Positions 17,924-27,004 of a DNA stretch of 64,000 bases are shown in pieces. The notes beneath the pieces were generated by a model, which was given only the letters and a program-made list of their open reading frames with translations, had not been told where the DNA came from and searched no databases. Within the stretch, counting starts at the first letter, position 1. Each line of letters begins with the position of its first letter. Source of the DNA: Helicobacter jaachi (GTDB lineage Bacteria > Campylobacterota > Campylobacteria > Campylobacterales > Helicobacteraceae); the NCBI RefSeq assembly GCF_000763135.2, contig NZ_JRPR02000002.1, forward strand, positions 1 through 64,000. The letters run 5' to 3'. The position numbers were made by a program, and so were the translations under genes.

Positions 17924-18883
17924 TTATTCCTCTTTTTGTGAGGGTTTCATAAGCTTATTGAGGCGGCGTTGGTTGGCTTCACTAGGCTTTGCACCAAGCT
18001 CAATGAGTTTAAGCGCGACTGCAATTTGAGGTATATGCTGAAAATTTCTCGCATTTAATGCCGCATCAAGTGGCGTTTCACCTGCTTTTAGCATATCTAT
18101 AGGCATTTTCTTATCTACAATAAGGTATTCTACTAGCTCCACATTCCCATTGCGTGCGGCATAATGTAAAATATGCCCACCCGCAAAGGTAGAGAGAAAA
18201 GATTCATTAAAGGCTAGCATTGTGTCCAAAATGCGCCCATCGCCAAAGGTTACAATACCGCTATTTTGCGGGTGTTTGGTATGCAAATACTCTGCACCTT
18301 TTTGTAATATTTTAGCAAACATCTCATAGCGATGATACATTGCACTTAAATCAAGCGCGCTTACGCCATTTGTATCATAGACTTTATCATGTAGGCTAAA
18401 TGCCCCAAGCGCGGTGTATTCATCACTAATAACGCGATTAATATCGTACTGCGCGCTAGATTCTATAGTGAATACATCTAACTTTATAGAATCTGCTAAG
18501 ATAAGCTCAAACACGCGCGGGGCATTAGCTATGATAGCTACCATAAGCGGCGTGATTTCAAGGCGCGGGGTATGCGTGGTGTAGTATAAAAAATACTTGC
18601 TACGCTCATTATTTTGTATCATTTGTGTATAAGTGGGCGCGTCATCTTCAAAAATAGCCTTTAAAAATTTCTGCTCTTTTTGACATTGTAAAATGGCTTG
18701 TTTGCCTTTGTAATGGGAATGTGGGGTGATGCCTTTGAGGGTTTTAATGTTTTTACAATCTAGGGTGAGATATGCTTGCAAGCTCTCCTCAATGCTTGGA
18801 GGATTATCCTTTATTTGATAGAACAATCCCCCACCAAAGCAGCAGCACACATATATGCTCGCAAGCATACAAACTTTAAGCAT
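17924..18883 (-). CDS. Ankyrin-repeat protein with signal peptide
   Basis: 319 residues. A hydrophobic N terminus (about 1-22) looks like a signal peptide or anchor. The C-terminal half has ankyrin repeats, best seen as GGHILHYAARNGNVELVEYL near 235-254 followed by MLKAGETPLDAALNARNF, with degenerate repeats around 110-200 (EITPLMVAIIANAPRVFEL; GVSALDLSAMYHRYEMFAKIL). It is probably periplasmic and protein-binding; no specific role is known. Six bases separate it from the upstream mop gene, so the two are co-transcribed. Confidence 0.8.
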   Translation of the reverse strand: MLKVCMLASIYVCCCFGGGLFYQIKDNPPSIEESLQAYLTLDCKNIKTLKGITPHSHYKGKQAILQCQKEQKFLKAIFEDDAPTYTQMIQNNERSKYFLYYTTHTPRLEITPLMVAIIANAPRVFELILADSIKLDVFTIESSAQYDINRVISDEYTALGAFSLHDKVYDTNGVSALDLSAMYHRYEMFAKILQKGAEYLHTKHPQNSGIVTFGDGRILDTMLAFNESFLSTFAGGHILHYAARNGNVELVEYLIVDKKMPIDMLKAGETPLDAALNARNFQHIPQIAVALKLIELGAKPSEANQRRLNKLMKPSQKEE

Positions 18884-18889
18884 ATTTGC

Positions 18890-19099
18890 CTACTCCACAC
18901 CCACCATGACCGAAGTTGCTTTGATGATAGCATAAGCAGACTTGCCCACTTCAAGCTTAAGCTCGTTTATAGATTCTAAAGAAATGGTAGAAGAGATGAT
19001 ATTCCCTCCGCCAATGTCTATTTTTACAATCGCATTTACAGAGCCTTTTTCAATGGATACAATCTTGCCTTTAAGCTGATTTCTCGCACTAATTTTCAT
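18890..19099 (-). CDS. Molybdenum-pterin-binding (Mop/TOBE) protein
   Basis: 69 residues: MKISARNQLKGKIVSIEKGS, then VNAIVKIDIGGGNIISSTIS and a C-terminal VGKSAYAIIKATSVMVG, the complete Mop (single TOBE) domain. Such small proteins form hexamers that bind molybdate or tungstate and may buffer the oxyanion in the cytoplasm. AAGGAG precedes the ATG. Its neighbour is the ankyrin protein; no modABC genes are in the window. Confidence 0.92.
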   Translation of the reverse strand: MKISARNQLKGKIVSIEKGSVNAIVKIDIGGGNIISSTISLESINELKLEVGKSAYAIIKATSVMVGVE

Positions 19100-19154
19100 A
19101 GTCCTCTCCTTACAAGTGTGTGGGCTTGCATTATCTAGTTTTTGTATGAATATG

Positions 19155-20555
19155 TCAAATATGGCTTATAAAGGCTTTAATCCTCTCCAAACTCTGCTCT
19201 TTGCCTAAGGCTATTAGCACTTCGCACACGCCAATCCCCCCGCTTTTGCCTAAAAGCGCACAACGCAAAGTGGGCATAAGCTTGCCTATTTTTATCTGCT
19301 TTTGGCTCGCAAAATCATGCAGATAAGATTCTATATCTGCTACGCCCTCCCATGCTTTTGTCTGGATAGATAGTGTTTCATACAATGCTCCCAAAGATTG
19401 CAAAGCAGTGCTATCTAGCTTAGCGCGCATTTTTTCATCATAGGTTGTTGGAGGATTTAACACTTCTTGCAAGCTTTGAGTAAAATTTACAAGCGTATTG
19501 CACCGCTCTTTAAGCGCAGGATATAGAATCTGGCGCGATTTCTCACTTAATTTTGGTGCGCCAAATGCGCTTAAAAGCACTTCAAGCGCAGCATTATCAG
19601 TTTGCTTTATATAATGCTGATTAAGCCATAGGAGTTTATCCTCATTATATGCGCTAGGCGAGCTATTAAGCGCGTTAGGGTCAAAAAGTGCAAGCATTTC
19701 TCGCATGGAGAAAATCTCCTTATCGCCATAGCTCCAGCCAAGTCTTACAAGGAAATTTAATAAAGCCTCGCTCAAATAGCCCATTTTTTCATAATCCATA
19801 ACGCCCATCGCCCCATCGCGCTTGCTTAGTTTCTTGCCCTGCGGATTTAAAATCATAGGCACATGAAAAAATCTAGGGATATCAAAGCCTAGCGCGTTAT
19901 AGACGATAATTTGCTTGGGCGTGTTACTCAAATGGTCATCGCCGCGTATCACATCTGTAACGCCCATAAGCGCGTCATCAATGGCTACGACAAAGTTATA
20001 TGTAGGGCTGCCATCGCTGCGTGCAATGATAAAGTCATCTAATTCTTTGGCATTAATGCTAATATGCCCCTTTACGCCATCATCAAATGTGATAGCTCCC
20101 TCAAGCGGGGCTTTTATGCGCACCACTGGCGCGACATTTTGAGGTGGCGTGCCGCTAAAATCTCGGTAGCGATTATCATAGCGTGGCGTTTGTTTATTGC
20201 GCTCTTGCTCTGCGCGCAGTTCATCAAGCTCTTGCTTACTCATATAGCAATAATACGCCTTTTTAGAATCTAGCAGCTGCTGAATGTATTGCTTATAAAG
20301 CCCAAAGCGTTGGCTTTGATACACCACTTCCCCATCATAGTCTAATCCCACCCATTGAAATGCCTCCAAAATGGCTTGTGTGGCTTCAATAGAGTTTCGC
20401 GCCAAATCTGTATCCTCAATGCGGAGTAAGAATTTCCCACCATTTGCGCGCGCATAGAGATAATTAAATAACGCCGTGCGCAGTCCCCCGATGTGTAAAT
20501 AACCTGTGGGCGAAGGTGCAAAGCGCGTGATGATTGGCTTTTGTGCTGCTTTCAT
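19155..20555 (-). CDS. gltX1: Glutamyl-tRNA synthetase 1
   Basis: 466 residues. The HIGH-type motif is PSPTGYLHIGGLRTALFNYL near 12-31, the KMSKS-type motif is KLSKRDGAMGVMDY near 245, and RIEDTD follows the first. From memory the sequence tracks H. pylori GluRS1 (gltX1) closely, rather than GluRS2, which charges tRNA-Gln. It attaches glutamate to tRNA-Glu in the cytoplasm; a tRNA-Glu gene lies 2 kb away. Divergent from murG, with AGAATCT palindromes between. Confidence 0.95.
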   Translation of the reverse strand: MKAAQKPIITRFAPSPTGYLHIGGLRTALFNYLYARANGGKFLLRIEDTDLARNSIEATQAILEAFQWVGLDYDGEVVYQSQRFGLYKQYIQQLLDSKKAYYCYMSKQELDELRAEQERNKQTPRYDNRYRDFSGTPPQNVAPVVRIKAPLEGAITFDDGVKGHISINAKELDDFIIARSDGSPTYNFVVAIDDALMGVTDVIRGDDHLSNTPKQIIVYNALGFDIPRFFHVPMILNPQGKKLSKRDGAMGVMDYEKMGYLSEALLNFLVRLGWSYGDKEIFSMREMLALFDPNALNSSPSAYNEDKLLWLNQHYIKQTDNAALEVLLSAFGAPKLSEKSRQILYPALKERCNTLVNFTQSLQEVLNPPTTYDEKMRAKLDSTALQSLGALYETLSIQTKAWEGVADIESYLHDFASQKQIKIGKLMPTLRCALLGKSGGIGVCEVLIALGKEQSLERIKAFISHI

Positions 20556-20600
20556 TAGCTTCCTTTGTAATAATCTAGATTCTATAAAAGTAAAGGCGTA

Positions 20601-20622
20601 TTATAGAATCTAGATTCTATAA
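20601..20622. repeat. 22-bp AGAATCT/AGATTCT palindrome
   Basis: A perfect 22-bp palindrome with the core TAGAATCTAGATTCTA, in the gap between divergent gltX and murG. Another inverted pair overlaps it: AGATTCTATA near 20578 with its partner at 20604. Confidence 0.8.
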
Positions 20623-20779
20623 ATTAGCTTGTAAAATGTCTTTGAAAAAGGCATGTTAAAAAGCAAGTTTAAAAGTGGGCTTAAAACGCGCTATTTGTCT
20701 CCTTAAATCTTTCATACTACAATTTTATATTTTTAAAAGCGCTAGATATAAATTTTTAAGGAGTAGAAAAGGAGCGGAT

Positions 20780-21850
20780 ATGTTTGTTATCACAGGAGGT
20801 GGGAGCGGCGGACATTTAGCCATAGCAAAGGCTTTAGCCGAGCAGCTCTATAAAATCAATCAACCAGCCATTTATATTGGCTCGCATATAGGGCAGGATA
20901 GAGCGTGGTTTGAGGGGAGTGAGCTTTTTAAAAAATGCTATTTTTTAGATTCTACAGGTGTGGTAAATAAGCGCGGATTAGGCAAGTTTAAGGCATTATT
21001 TAAGCAATTTAAAGCCGCTCTCTTTGCGCGCCAGATTCTCAAACAACATAAAGCGCAATGTGTGATTAGCGTTGGGGGATTTAGCGCGGGTGGAGCGAGC
21101 ATTGGCGCACTTTTGTGTGGTGTGCCGCTTTTTATCCATGAGCAAAATGCCATTAAAGGCAAACTCAATGAGATTCTATCGCCCTTTGCTAAAGCCATAT
21201 TTGGCAGCTTTGATACAGGATCTAAGCATTTTATTCGCACTTCTTATCCTGTGCGAGATGTATTTTTTGCGCACGCACGGGTGAGGGAGCATATTAGATA
21301 TGTGCTTTTTCTAGGCGGCTCTCAAGGCGCTAAGGGGATAAATGATTTTGCGCTAAAAATAGCCAAAGAGCTATTACAAAGGGGCATTAGCATTGCTCAT
21401 CAGTGCGGAGAGAGGGACTTTAGGCGTGTGAAGGAGGCGTATAAAAATCTTGGTATTTTGGAGCAAGTAGATGTGTTTGCTTTTGATAAAAATCTCGTGC
21501 AGCGCATAGAGAGGGCAGATATTTGCATAGCGCGTGCAGGGGCTTCAAGCCTATGGGAGATGAGCGCAAATGGGCTTATTGGCGTGCTTGTGCCTTATCC
21601 ATATGCGGCAAAAGACCATCAGTATTATAATGCGCTAGCCTTTGCAAATGAGGGCTTAGGGCTAGTGATGAGAGAATCTGCGCTCAATGTGCCAGCGGTG
21701 CTAGATTTTTTTGATTTTTTAGAAAAAGTAGAGGGCAATCAAACGCATTTAGCGCAAAAATCCCGCCTTGTGATGAGTAAAATTCAGCCAAATGGCGCGC
21801 GCGAAATTATCGAGGCGATTAATGCTTTATTGCAAAAATCACAAGACTAA
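20780..21850 (+). CDS. murG: UDP-GlcNAc--lipid I N-acetylglucosaminyltransferase
   Basis: 356 residues from the ATG at 20780, which has AAAAGGAG upstream and starts directly with MFVITGGGSGGHLAIAKAL, the MurG N-terminal G loop. An upstream in-frame start (20675) would add 35 residues with no homology. Further marks are VSVGGFSAGGASIGALL, HEQNAIKGKLN, LFLGGSQGAKGIND and the donor site RAGASSLWEM. MurG makes lipid II on the inner face of the membrane for peptidoglycan. The 3' end overlaps the convergent exporter gene by 32 bases. Confidence 0.96.
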   Translation: MFVITGGGSGGHLAIAKALAEQLYKINQPAIYIGSHIGQDRAWFEGSELFKKCYFLDSTGVVNKRGLGKFKALFKQFKAALFARQILKQHKAQCVISVGGFSAGGASIGALLCGVPLFIHEQNAIKGKLNEILSPFAKAIFGSFDTGSKHFIRTSYPVRDVFFAHARVREHIRYVLFLGGSQGAKGINDFALKIAKELLQRGISIAHQCGERDFRRVKEAYKNLGILEQVDVFAFDKNLVQRIERADICIARAGASSLWEMSANGLIGVLVPYPYAAKDHQYYNALAFANEGLGLVMRESALNVPAVLDFFDFLEKVEGNQTHLAQKSRLVMSKIQPNGAREIIEAINALLQKSQD

Positions 21851-22436
21851 GGCTAATGCTAAGCATCACGCAAGCCACAATGCCCTCCAATATACGCCAT
21901 GAGCGTTGTGAGCTAAAAAGCGGCGAGAGTGCATTTGCCCCAAATCCTAGAAGTGCAAACCATGCTACAGAAGCGCTAATGCAGCCAAACAAAAATATTG
22001 CTTGCGTGTGCGCACTCACGCCAATGCTGCCTAATAATACAATTGTGTCTAAATACACATGAGGATTTAAAAGCGTGATAGCTAGGGTTTTATAAAGGGT
22101 TTGTTTTAGTGTTGAATGCGTTTTTTGCACATTAATATTTAGTGCGTGGCTTGCAAATAGGGCGGATTTTAAAGAAGTGTAGCCAAGATAAGCCAAAAAT
22201 AGCGCGCCCAAAATGGCTAAAAGCTTGCTAGCAAGGCTAGATTCTGAAAAAAGTGTGCCAAAACCTAGCACGCCTACACTAATTAAAACTACATCGCACG
22301 CCACGCATAGCGCACACACAGCAAAAGTATGCTCTTTTTTAATCGCCTGCTTTATCACAAAGGCATTTTGCGCGCCTATGGCACTAAAAAGCCCAAAGGA
22401 GATGAGAAATCCTTGCAAAAAATCTGGTATAAACAT
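21819..22436 (-). CDS. LysE/ArgO-family amino acid exporter
   Basis: 205 residues and about six membrane helices. The N-terminal signature GLFSAIGAQNAFVIKQAIKK is that of the LysE/ArgO branch, which exports lysine or arginine. The substrate is inferred from the family only; arginine is plausible since argJ and argD are present. The stop lies within murG's 3' end (convergent overlap of 32 bases). Confidence 0.88.
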   Translation of the reverse strand: MFIPDFLQGFLISFGLFSAIGAQNAFVIKQAIKKEHTFAVCALCVACDVVLISVGVLGFGTLFSESSLASKLLAILGALFLAYLGYTSLKSALFASHALNINVQKTHSTLKQTLYKTLAITLLNPHVYLDTIVLLGSIGVSAHTQAIFLFGCISASVAWFALLGFGANALSPLFSSQRSWRILEGIVACVMLSISLSLVIFAIKH

Positions 22437-22552
22437 CTATTATCTCCAAATCCCACTTTAAAAATATATGCTTAAAAATGCTTGCGTCAAAAGGGCTAGA
22501 TTCTATAAAATAGCGCTAGGGCGCATTGTAGCAAATCTTAAATAAACTCTGC

Positions 22553-22558
22553 TATACT
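22553..22558 (+). promoter_or_regulatory. -10 box of tRNA-Glu
   Basis: TATACT lies 6 bases upstream of the mature 5' end of tRNA-Glu, so transcription would begin at or very near nucleotide 1 of the tRNA. Confidence 0.55.
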
Positions 22559-22564
22559 TTTAGC

Positions 22565-22640
22565 GACCCTTTCATCTAGTGGCCAAGGATACCACCCTTT
22601 CTCGGTGGAAACGAGAGTTCAAATCTTTCAAGGGTCGCCA
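22565..22640 (+). tRNA. tRNA-Glu (UUC)
   Basis: Acceptor GACCCTT (22565-22571) pairs with AAGGGTC (22630-22636), followed by G and encoded CCA. The anticodon stem CCACC/GGUGG encloses CUUUCUC, giving anticodon UUC. The T stem GAGAG/CTTTC encloses TTCAAAT. Position 37 reads T where a purine is usual. Confidence 0.95.
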
Positions 22641-22677
22641 TCTATACTATTAATTCAAATATTTTTAAGGACTATGT

Positions 22678-23433
22678 GTGAGATTAATTTCATGGAATGT
22701 CAATGGGCTGCGCGCGTGTATGAATAAGGGCTTTATGGAGTTTTTTAAACAAATTAATGCAGATGTATTTTGCATTCAAGAATCTAAAATGCACCAAAGC
22801 CAAGCAGATTTTAACTTCGCGCCCTATCACAGCTACTGGAATAGCGCGGAGAAAAAGGGCTACTCGGGCGTAGTGGTATTAAGCAAGCAAGCTCCTAGTA
22901 ATGTCGCCTATGATATGGGCATCACTCATCATGATAAAGAGGGGCGCATTATCACCGCAGAATATGCTAGATTCTATCTTGTGAATGTCTATACGCCCAA
23001 TGCCAAAAGGGAGCTAGAGCGACTAGAGTATCGTATGCAATGGGAAGATGATTTTAGAGCATTTGTGCGTAATCTTGCAAAGCATAAGCCTGTGATTATT
23101 TGTGGGGATTTAAATGTAGCACATAACGAAATTGATTTAAAAAATCCCAAAACTAATCGCAGGAATGCAGGCTTTACCGATGAGGAGCGGGGAAAAATGG
23201 GTGAGCTTTTAGGGAGTGGATTTATTGATACTTTTAGGTATTTTTATCCCACACTGGAGGGTGCATATAGTTGGTGGAGCTATATGGGCAAGGCAAGGGA
23301 GAATAACACAGGTTGGCGGATTGATTATTTTTTATGCTCTGCGAATTTGCAGCCATTTTTAAAAGATGCCAAGATTTATCCGCATATTTTTGGCAGTGAC
23401 CACTGCCCTGTGGGGCTAGAAATTGATATCTAG
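22678..23433 (+). CDS. xth: Exodeoxyribonuclease III
   Basis: 251 residues from a GTG start with AAGGA 6 bases upstream. All hallmark segments of the AP endonuclease family are present: RLISWNVNGLRACM, FCIQESKM with the metal Glu, NVYTPNA, CGDLNVAHNEIDL, RIDYFLCS and GSDHCPVGLEI with the catalytic His. It cuts DNA at abasic sites and has 3'-5' exonuclease activity for base excision repair. It is followed by a uracil-glycosylase-like gene 28 bases later, a sensible repair pairing. Confidence 0.95.
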   Translation: MRLISWNVNGLRACMNKGFMEFFKQINADVFCIQESKMHQSQADFNFAPYHSYWNSAEKKGYSGVVVLSKQAPSNVAYDMGITHHDKEGRIITAEYARFYLVNVYTPNAKRELERLEYRMQWEDDFRAFVRNLAKHKPVIICGDLNVAHNEIDLKNPKTNRRNAGFTDEERGKMGELLGSGFIDTFRYFYPTLEGAYSWWSYMGKARENNTGWRIDYFLCSANLQPFLKDAKIYPHIFGSDHCPVGLEIDI

Positions 23434-23461
23434 ATTCTATAAAATAAAAGGCTAGGGCTTT

Positions 23462-24088
23462 ATGAAAGCAAAAATTATTAAACTGCTTGAGTTAAAGCAG
23501 CTCTATGGGCGCTATGCGTGCGGTGAGCATTACACGCATTTGCGCACAAACGCCCTAAAGCCGCTATTTGTGCAAAATAGTTTAGAATCTACTATCAAAA
23601 ACTGCACGCTTTGCAATCGCATAAAGCACTGCAAAGAGCCAATTTTTGGCATTTTGCACCCTCAAAGCACATTGTGTTTTATTAGCGAAATCCCTCTTGT
23701 TGATGCGAGTGGACATTTTTTACAAAATAAAAGTGCGATTATGCTTCAAAACATTATCCAACGCGTATTTATGCTCCCACTTACAGCAGTGTCTATACTT
23801 TCGCTTGTTAAATGCGATGGGCTTAATCCGCATGTAGATAAAAGCGAGATACTCTCTTGTGTGGGATTTTGCCTTGCGCAATTACAAAAAATCACTCCAA
23901 AGGTGTGCATTTTGCTAGGCAATGAAGTCGCAGAGTATATTTTAGGGCGACATTTGGAGCGCGGACAAATTTTATGGCACAATAATAGAAATTTTTTGCT
24001 CACACATTCACTCAATGAGCTTGTGCGCAATCCCTCGCTAAAAACAGAGGCGCATACACATTTTCTCATCGCAAAAGGACAATTATGA
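23462..24088 (+). CDS. Uracil-DNA glycosylase-like (family 4-type) protein
   Basis: 208 residues. The layout follows the UDG superfamily: CTLCNRIKHCKEPIFGILHP near 44-64, then LCFISEIPLVDASGHFLQNK in place of the usual water-activating GEGPG.DE loop, then SLVKCDGLNPHVDKSEILSC and ITPKVCILLGNEVAEYIL, which fit well. The last motif, normally HPS, is replaced by THSLNEL. Four or more Cys residues could hold an iron-sulfur cluster as in family 4. Because both catalytic loops are degenerate, activity may differ or be lost. It lies between xth and an unknown envelope gene, overlapping the latter by 4 bases. Confidence 0.65.
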   Translation: MKAKIIKLLELKQLYGRYACGEHYTHLRTNALKPLFVQNSLESTIKNCTLCNRIKHCKEPIFGILHPQSTLCFISEIPLVDASGHFLQNKSAIMLQNIIQRVFMLPLTAVSILSLVKCDGLNPHVDKSEILSCVGFCLAQLQKITPKVCILLGNEVAEYILGRHLERGQILWHNNRNFLLTHSLNELVRNPSLKTEAHTHFLIAKGQL

Positions 24089-25314
24089 AAGCTTTTTATC
24101 TTGCTCTAATTTTATGTATTGCATTTGTTTCAAATGCGCTTGCTAAAAGCTACATCATATCTCCACTTCCGCTCCCGCAGCAAGAGGTGCTTAATGTAAG
24201 CACAGATAAATGCAGCAATTCATGCTTGCTTGATTTTTTCACGCAAGGGCAGGTGTTTTCGTTTATCGCGTTTTTTGACACACATACAGATAATGTAGAG
24301 TTGCGTGCCAAACTTGCTGCAGTGCTTAATGATATGGGTATTTTTGAGCAAATGCTCCCCTCCACGCTGCAAAGTGGGGCAAATATTAAACTAGCATTGC
24401 TTATGCCTAAAAAAATCATTGGGCGATATTCTGCAAGCAGTATTGATACGATTTTAGCCTACCTTATGGCGCGGGGAAATGATTTTGTATTTGAGATTTT
24501 TGATACAGGCGATGAGAGCGGAGCTAATCTTAATAAAACTTATAAAAAAATTGCCGCGGCACATTATGATTTTGTCGTTGCTATCCTTACGCCAAATGGC
24601 GCACAAGAGTTTGTAAAGCTTGATATAAGTCTGCCCACCTACTTGCCAACTATTAACAAAAAGCAGATTCTATCCCACTCTATCCCGCAAAATCTTATCT
24701 TTGGCGGTATTGATTATGAAGCACAAATTGAGCTATTGCTCTCTTTAGCGGGTAATAAAGACATTGTCGCATATAATGATAGCAGTTATCTTGGGCGGAG
24801 TTTGGGCGAGATGCTAAGGAAAAAGACTAATCGCATTGTGTTAGAAGAGGTTATAGATTCTCAATCTGCTACTACATTTGCCCAAAAGCTCGCAAGTCAT
24901 GAGCCAAAAATAGCAGATAATGTGATATTTTTTAACACGCCTGTGATTAAAACAGGGCTTATGGCTTCACAGCTCGCCCTCTCTAAAAAAAGCCCTGATA
25001 AACTTCTCTCCACGCAAATTAACTTTAATCCCGCGCTTTTGCTGCTTATTCAAAAAGATGATAGAAAAAATTTATTTATCACTAATGTGATTAATAATAA
25101 AAATGCGCATTTAGTGGAGTATGCTTCGCTGCTTGGAGGGGATTTGCGCTATGATTGGGTAAATTATTCAACCGCCATAGGTGTGGAGCAGCTCATTTCT
25201 GCATACATTAGCCAAAATAAACGATTTTTTGATGAGCGCGTAAAAGATTCTCAAATAGAGTATGTCAATAGAATCTACAAGAGCAATGCAAAAAATTTCT
25301 ATGAGCAAAGATAG
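24085..25314 (+). CDS. Unrecognised exported protein, 409 residues
   Basis: I do not recognise a named family. A Sec signal peptide is clear (MKAFYLALILCIAFVSNALA, cleavage after about residue 20), and the mature start carries the Cys pair CSNSC. The body alternates alpha and beta in a way that recalls periplasmic binding-protein folds (e.g. HYDFVVAILTPNGAQEFVKL; NLIFGGIDYEAQIELLLSLA). No membrane helices follow the signal. It overlaps the UDG-like gene by 4 bases and is itself overlapped by the YkgJ-type gene, so it is translationally coupled to both. Periplasmic location is inferred. Confidence 0.7.
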   Translation: MKAFYLALILCIAFVSNALAKSYIISPLPLPQQEVLNVSTDKCSNSCLLDFFTQGQVFSFIAFFDTHTDNVELRAKLAAVLNDMGIFEQMLPSTLQSGANIKLALLMPKKIIGRYSASSIDTILAYLMARGNDFVFEIFDTGDESGANLNKTYKKIAAAHYDFVVAILTPNGAQEFVKLDISLPTYLPTINKKQILSHSIPQNLIFGGIDYEAQIELLLSLAGNKDIVAYNDSSYLGRSLGEMLRKKTNRIVLEEVIDSQSATTFAQKLASHEPKIADNVIFFNTPVIKTGLMASQLALSKKSPDKLLSTQINFNPALLLLIQKDDRKNLFITNVINNKNAHLVEYASLLGGDLRYDWVNYSTAIGVEQLISAYISQNKRFFDERVKDSQIEYVNRIYKSNAKNFYEQR

Positions 25315-25693
25315 CCTATTTCCATTTAGCTTTGATAATAGCGCGTGCAAGGATTGCGGAGGCAAGTGCTGCACGGGTGAGAGCGGCTATGTGTTTGTTA
25401 GCATTCAAGAAATGCAAGACATTGCTCAAAGCTTGCAATTAAGCTTTGAGTCTTTTACGCTGCAATTTGTGAGGAAAGTGGGATATAGATTTTCGCTCAT
25501 TGAAAAAAGCTATGAAAATGGCTTAGCTTGCGTATTTTTTGACACTCACACAAGGCAGTGTGGCATTTATGCGCATCGTCCCGCGCAATGCCGCAGCTTT
25601 CCATTTTGGGAGGCACATAGACATCTTGATAGTAAAGCCCTTGCGCTCTTAAGGCAGGAGTGCGCTGGCATTATCACTAAACAAAAGGAGTAG
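25301..25693 (+). CDS. YkgJ-family cysteine-cluster protein
   Basis: 130 residues from the ATG at 25301; in-frame ATGs at 25262 and 25286 are possible, and no start has a strong ribosome site. The family pattern is CKDCGGKCCTGESGY at the N terminus, CVFFD in the middle and CGIYAHRPAQCRSFPFW near the C terminus: six to eight Cys that probably bind a metal or Fe-S cluster. Proteins of this family are cytoplasmic with unknown activity. It overlaps the upstream gene by 14 bases and precedes the TPR gene by 1 base. Confidence 0.83.
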   Translation: MSKDSLFPFSFDNSACKDCGGKCCTGESGYVFVSIQEMQDIAQSLQLSFESFTLQFVRKVGYRFSLIEKSYENGLACVFFDTHTRQCGIYAHRPAQCRSFPFWEAHRHLDSKALALLRQECAGIITKQKE

Positions 25694-25694
25694 T

Positions 25695-26999
25695 ATGAAA
25701 GCGATAAAAGCTCTAAGCGCGATATTAATGCTATGCTGTTTGGTTTGCGCAAGCTATGGGGCATTTGACGAGGATAGCTATCTTTTTGAAGCCGTTGAGC
25801 TAGAGGCGCAAAATCAATTTGATAAGGCAAGAGATACATATTTAGTGCTGTATGAGGAGACCAAAAAACTAGAGTATCTTAAAGAAGCTATTTTGCTCTC
25901 CTCCATGCTTGATAACCCTTCTGCTACGCTTGATTTTGCCAATGAATACATCGCAAAAGGCGGGGAGAAAGATATCACTATGCACAAAATCTTTTTAGAT
26001 TCTTATCTTAAATTAGGTTTGAGTGAGCGCGCCTTTGAGGAAGCAAAAATTATTGCAAAAAGCGAAGATTCGCCTCTTTTAAATGATATTTTAGGCTCGC
26101 TTTATGCCTCAAAGGGCAAGTTTAAGGAGGCTTTGGAGTATCTTAATAAGGCGTATGAGCAGACAAAACTACAAGATGTGCTGCAAAAAATTATTACCAT
26201 TTATCTTGCGCAATCTCGCCAAGATGAGGCGCTAAAGGCTTTAGATACGCATATTGAGCTTTATGGCTGCACAGGGAATTTTTGTAAATTTAGCATTGAT
26301 GTGTATTCGCGCTTTTCGCAAGTTGAAAAGATTGAGGAGCTTTTTAAGCGTGCCTTTGAGAATGCTCCAACCATTGAAAACGCACAGAATCTTATTCTAA
26401 TTTATGCCTATCAAAAAAAGTTTAAGCAAGCCTCCGACATAGCTGCGCAATTTCCTTTTAAACCAGAAGTGTTGCTAGAGCTTTATATCGCGCAAGAAGA
26501 CTATCTGAATGCCTCTTTGCAGGCAAAATACCTTTATGAGGAGCATAAAAACCCCTATTTTTTGGCTCTAGAGCAGGTTTATGCCTTTGAGGCTTTGCAC
26601 AATAAGCAAGATATAAAGCAAATAAAGCGCATTGCGACAAATCTCCAAAATGCGCTCACCCTTATGCGTAATCCTCCCAAAGATACACCTAAAGATAGCC
26701 GCGTTGATGTTTCATTGCAGCATTCGCAAAATAGTGAGATAGGCTTTTTTCTTAATTTCTTAGGCTACTTGCTTATTGATTATGATATTGATGTCAAAGA
26801 GGGCGTGGGGCATGTGAAAAAAGCGCTTGAAATCTCGCCGCAAAATCCTGCCTATTTAGATTCTCTCGCGTGGGGATATTATAAGCTTAAAGATTGCAGC
26901 GCGGCAAGAGAGCAGTTTAGCCTTATTCCTGAAGATGAGATAAAAAAAGAGCAAGAATTGCAAGAGCATAAAAAAATGATTGAAAAATGCGGACTTTAG
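25695..26999 (+). CDS. Exported TPR-repeat protein
   Basis: 434 residues. The signal peptide is about 1-22 (ending ASYGA); the Cys residues in it do not form a clean lipobox. Tetratricopeptide repeats follow, seen for example as AKSEDSPLLNDILGSLYASK with GKFKEALEYLNKAYEQ near 140-160, and a C-terminal pair (AYLDSLAWGYYKLKDCSAAREQF) near 400. TPR proteins are scaffolds; this one is probably periplasmic and envelope-related. Last gene of a string that begins at xth. AAGGAG precedes the ATG. Convergent with rpoN, with an AGAATCT palindrome between the two. Confidence 0.82.
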   Translation: MKAIKALSAILMLCCLVCASYGAFDEDSYLFEAVELEAQNQFDKARDTYLVLYEETKKLEYLKEAILLSSMLDNPSATLDFANEYIAKGGEKDITMHKIFLDSYLKLGLSERAFEEAKIIAKSEDSPLLNDILGSLYASKGKFKEALEYLNKAYEQTKLQDVLQKIITIYLAQSRQDEALKALDTHIELYGCTGNFCKFSIDVYSRFSQVEKIEELFKRAFENAPTIENAQNLILIYAYQKKFKQASDIAAQFPFKPEVLLELYIAQEDYLNASLQAKYLYEEHKNPYFLALEQVYAFEALHNKQDIKQIKRIATNLQNALTLMRNPPKDTPKDSRVDVSLQHSQNSEIGFFLNFLGYLLIDYDIDVKEGVGHVKKALEISPQNPAYLDSLAWGYYKLKDCSAAREQFSLIPEDEIKKEQELQEHKKMIEKCGL

Positions 27000-27004
27000 G
27001 TAAT

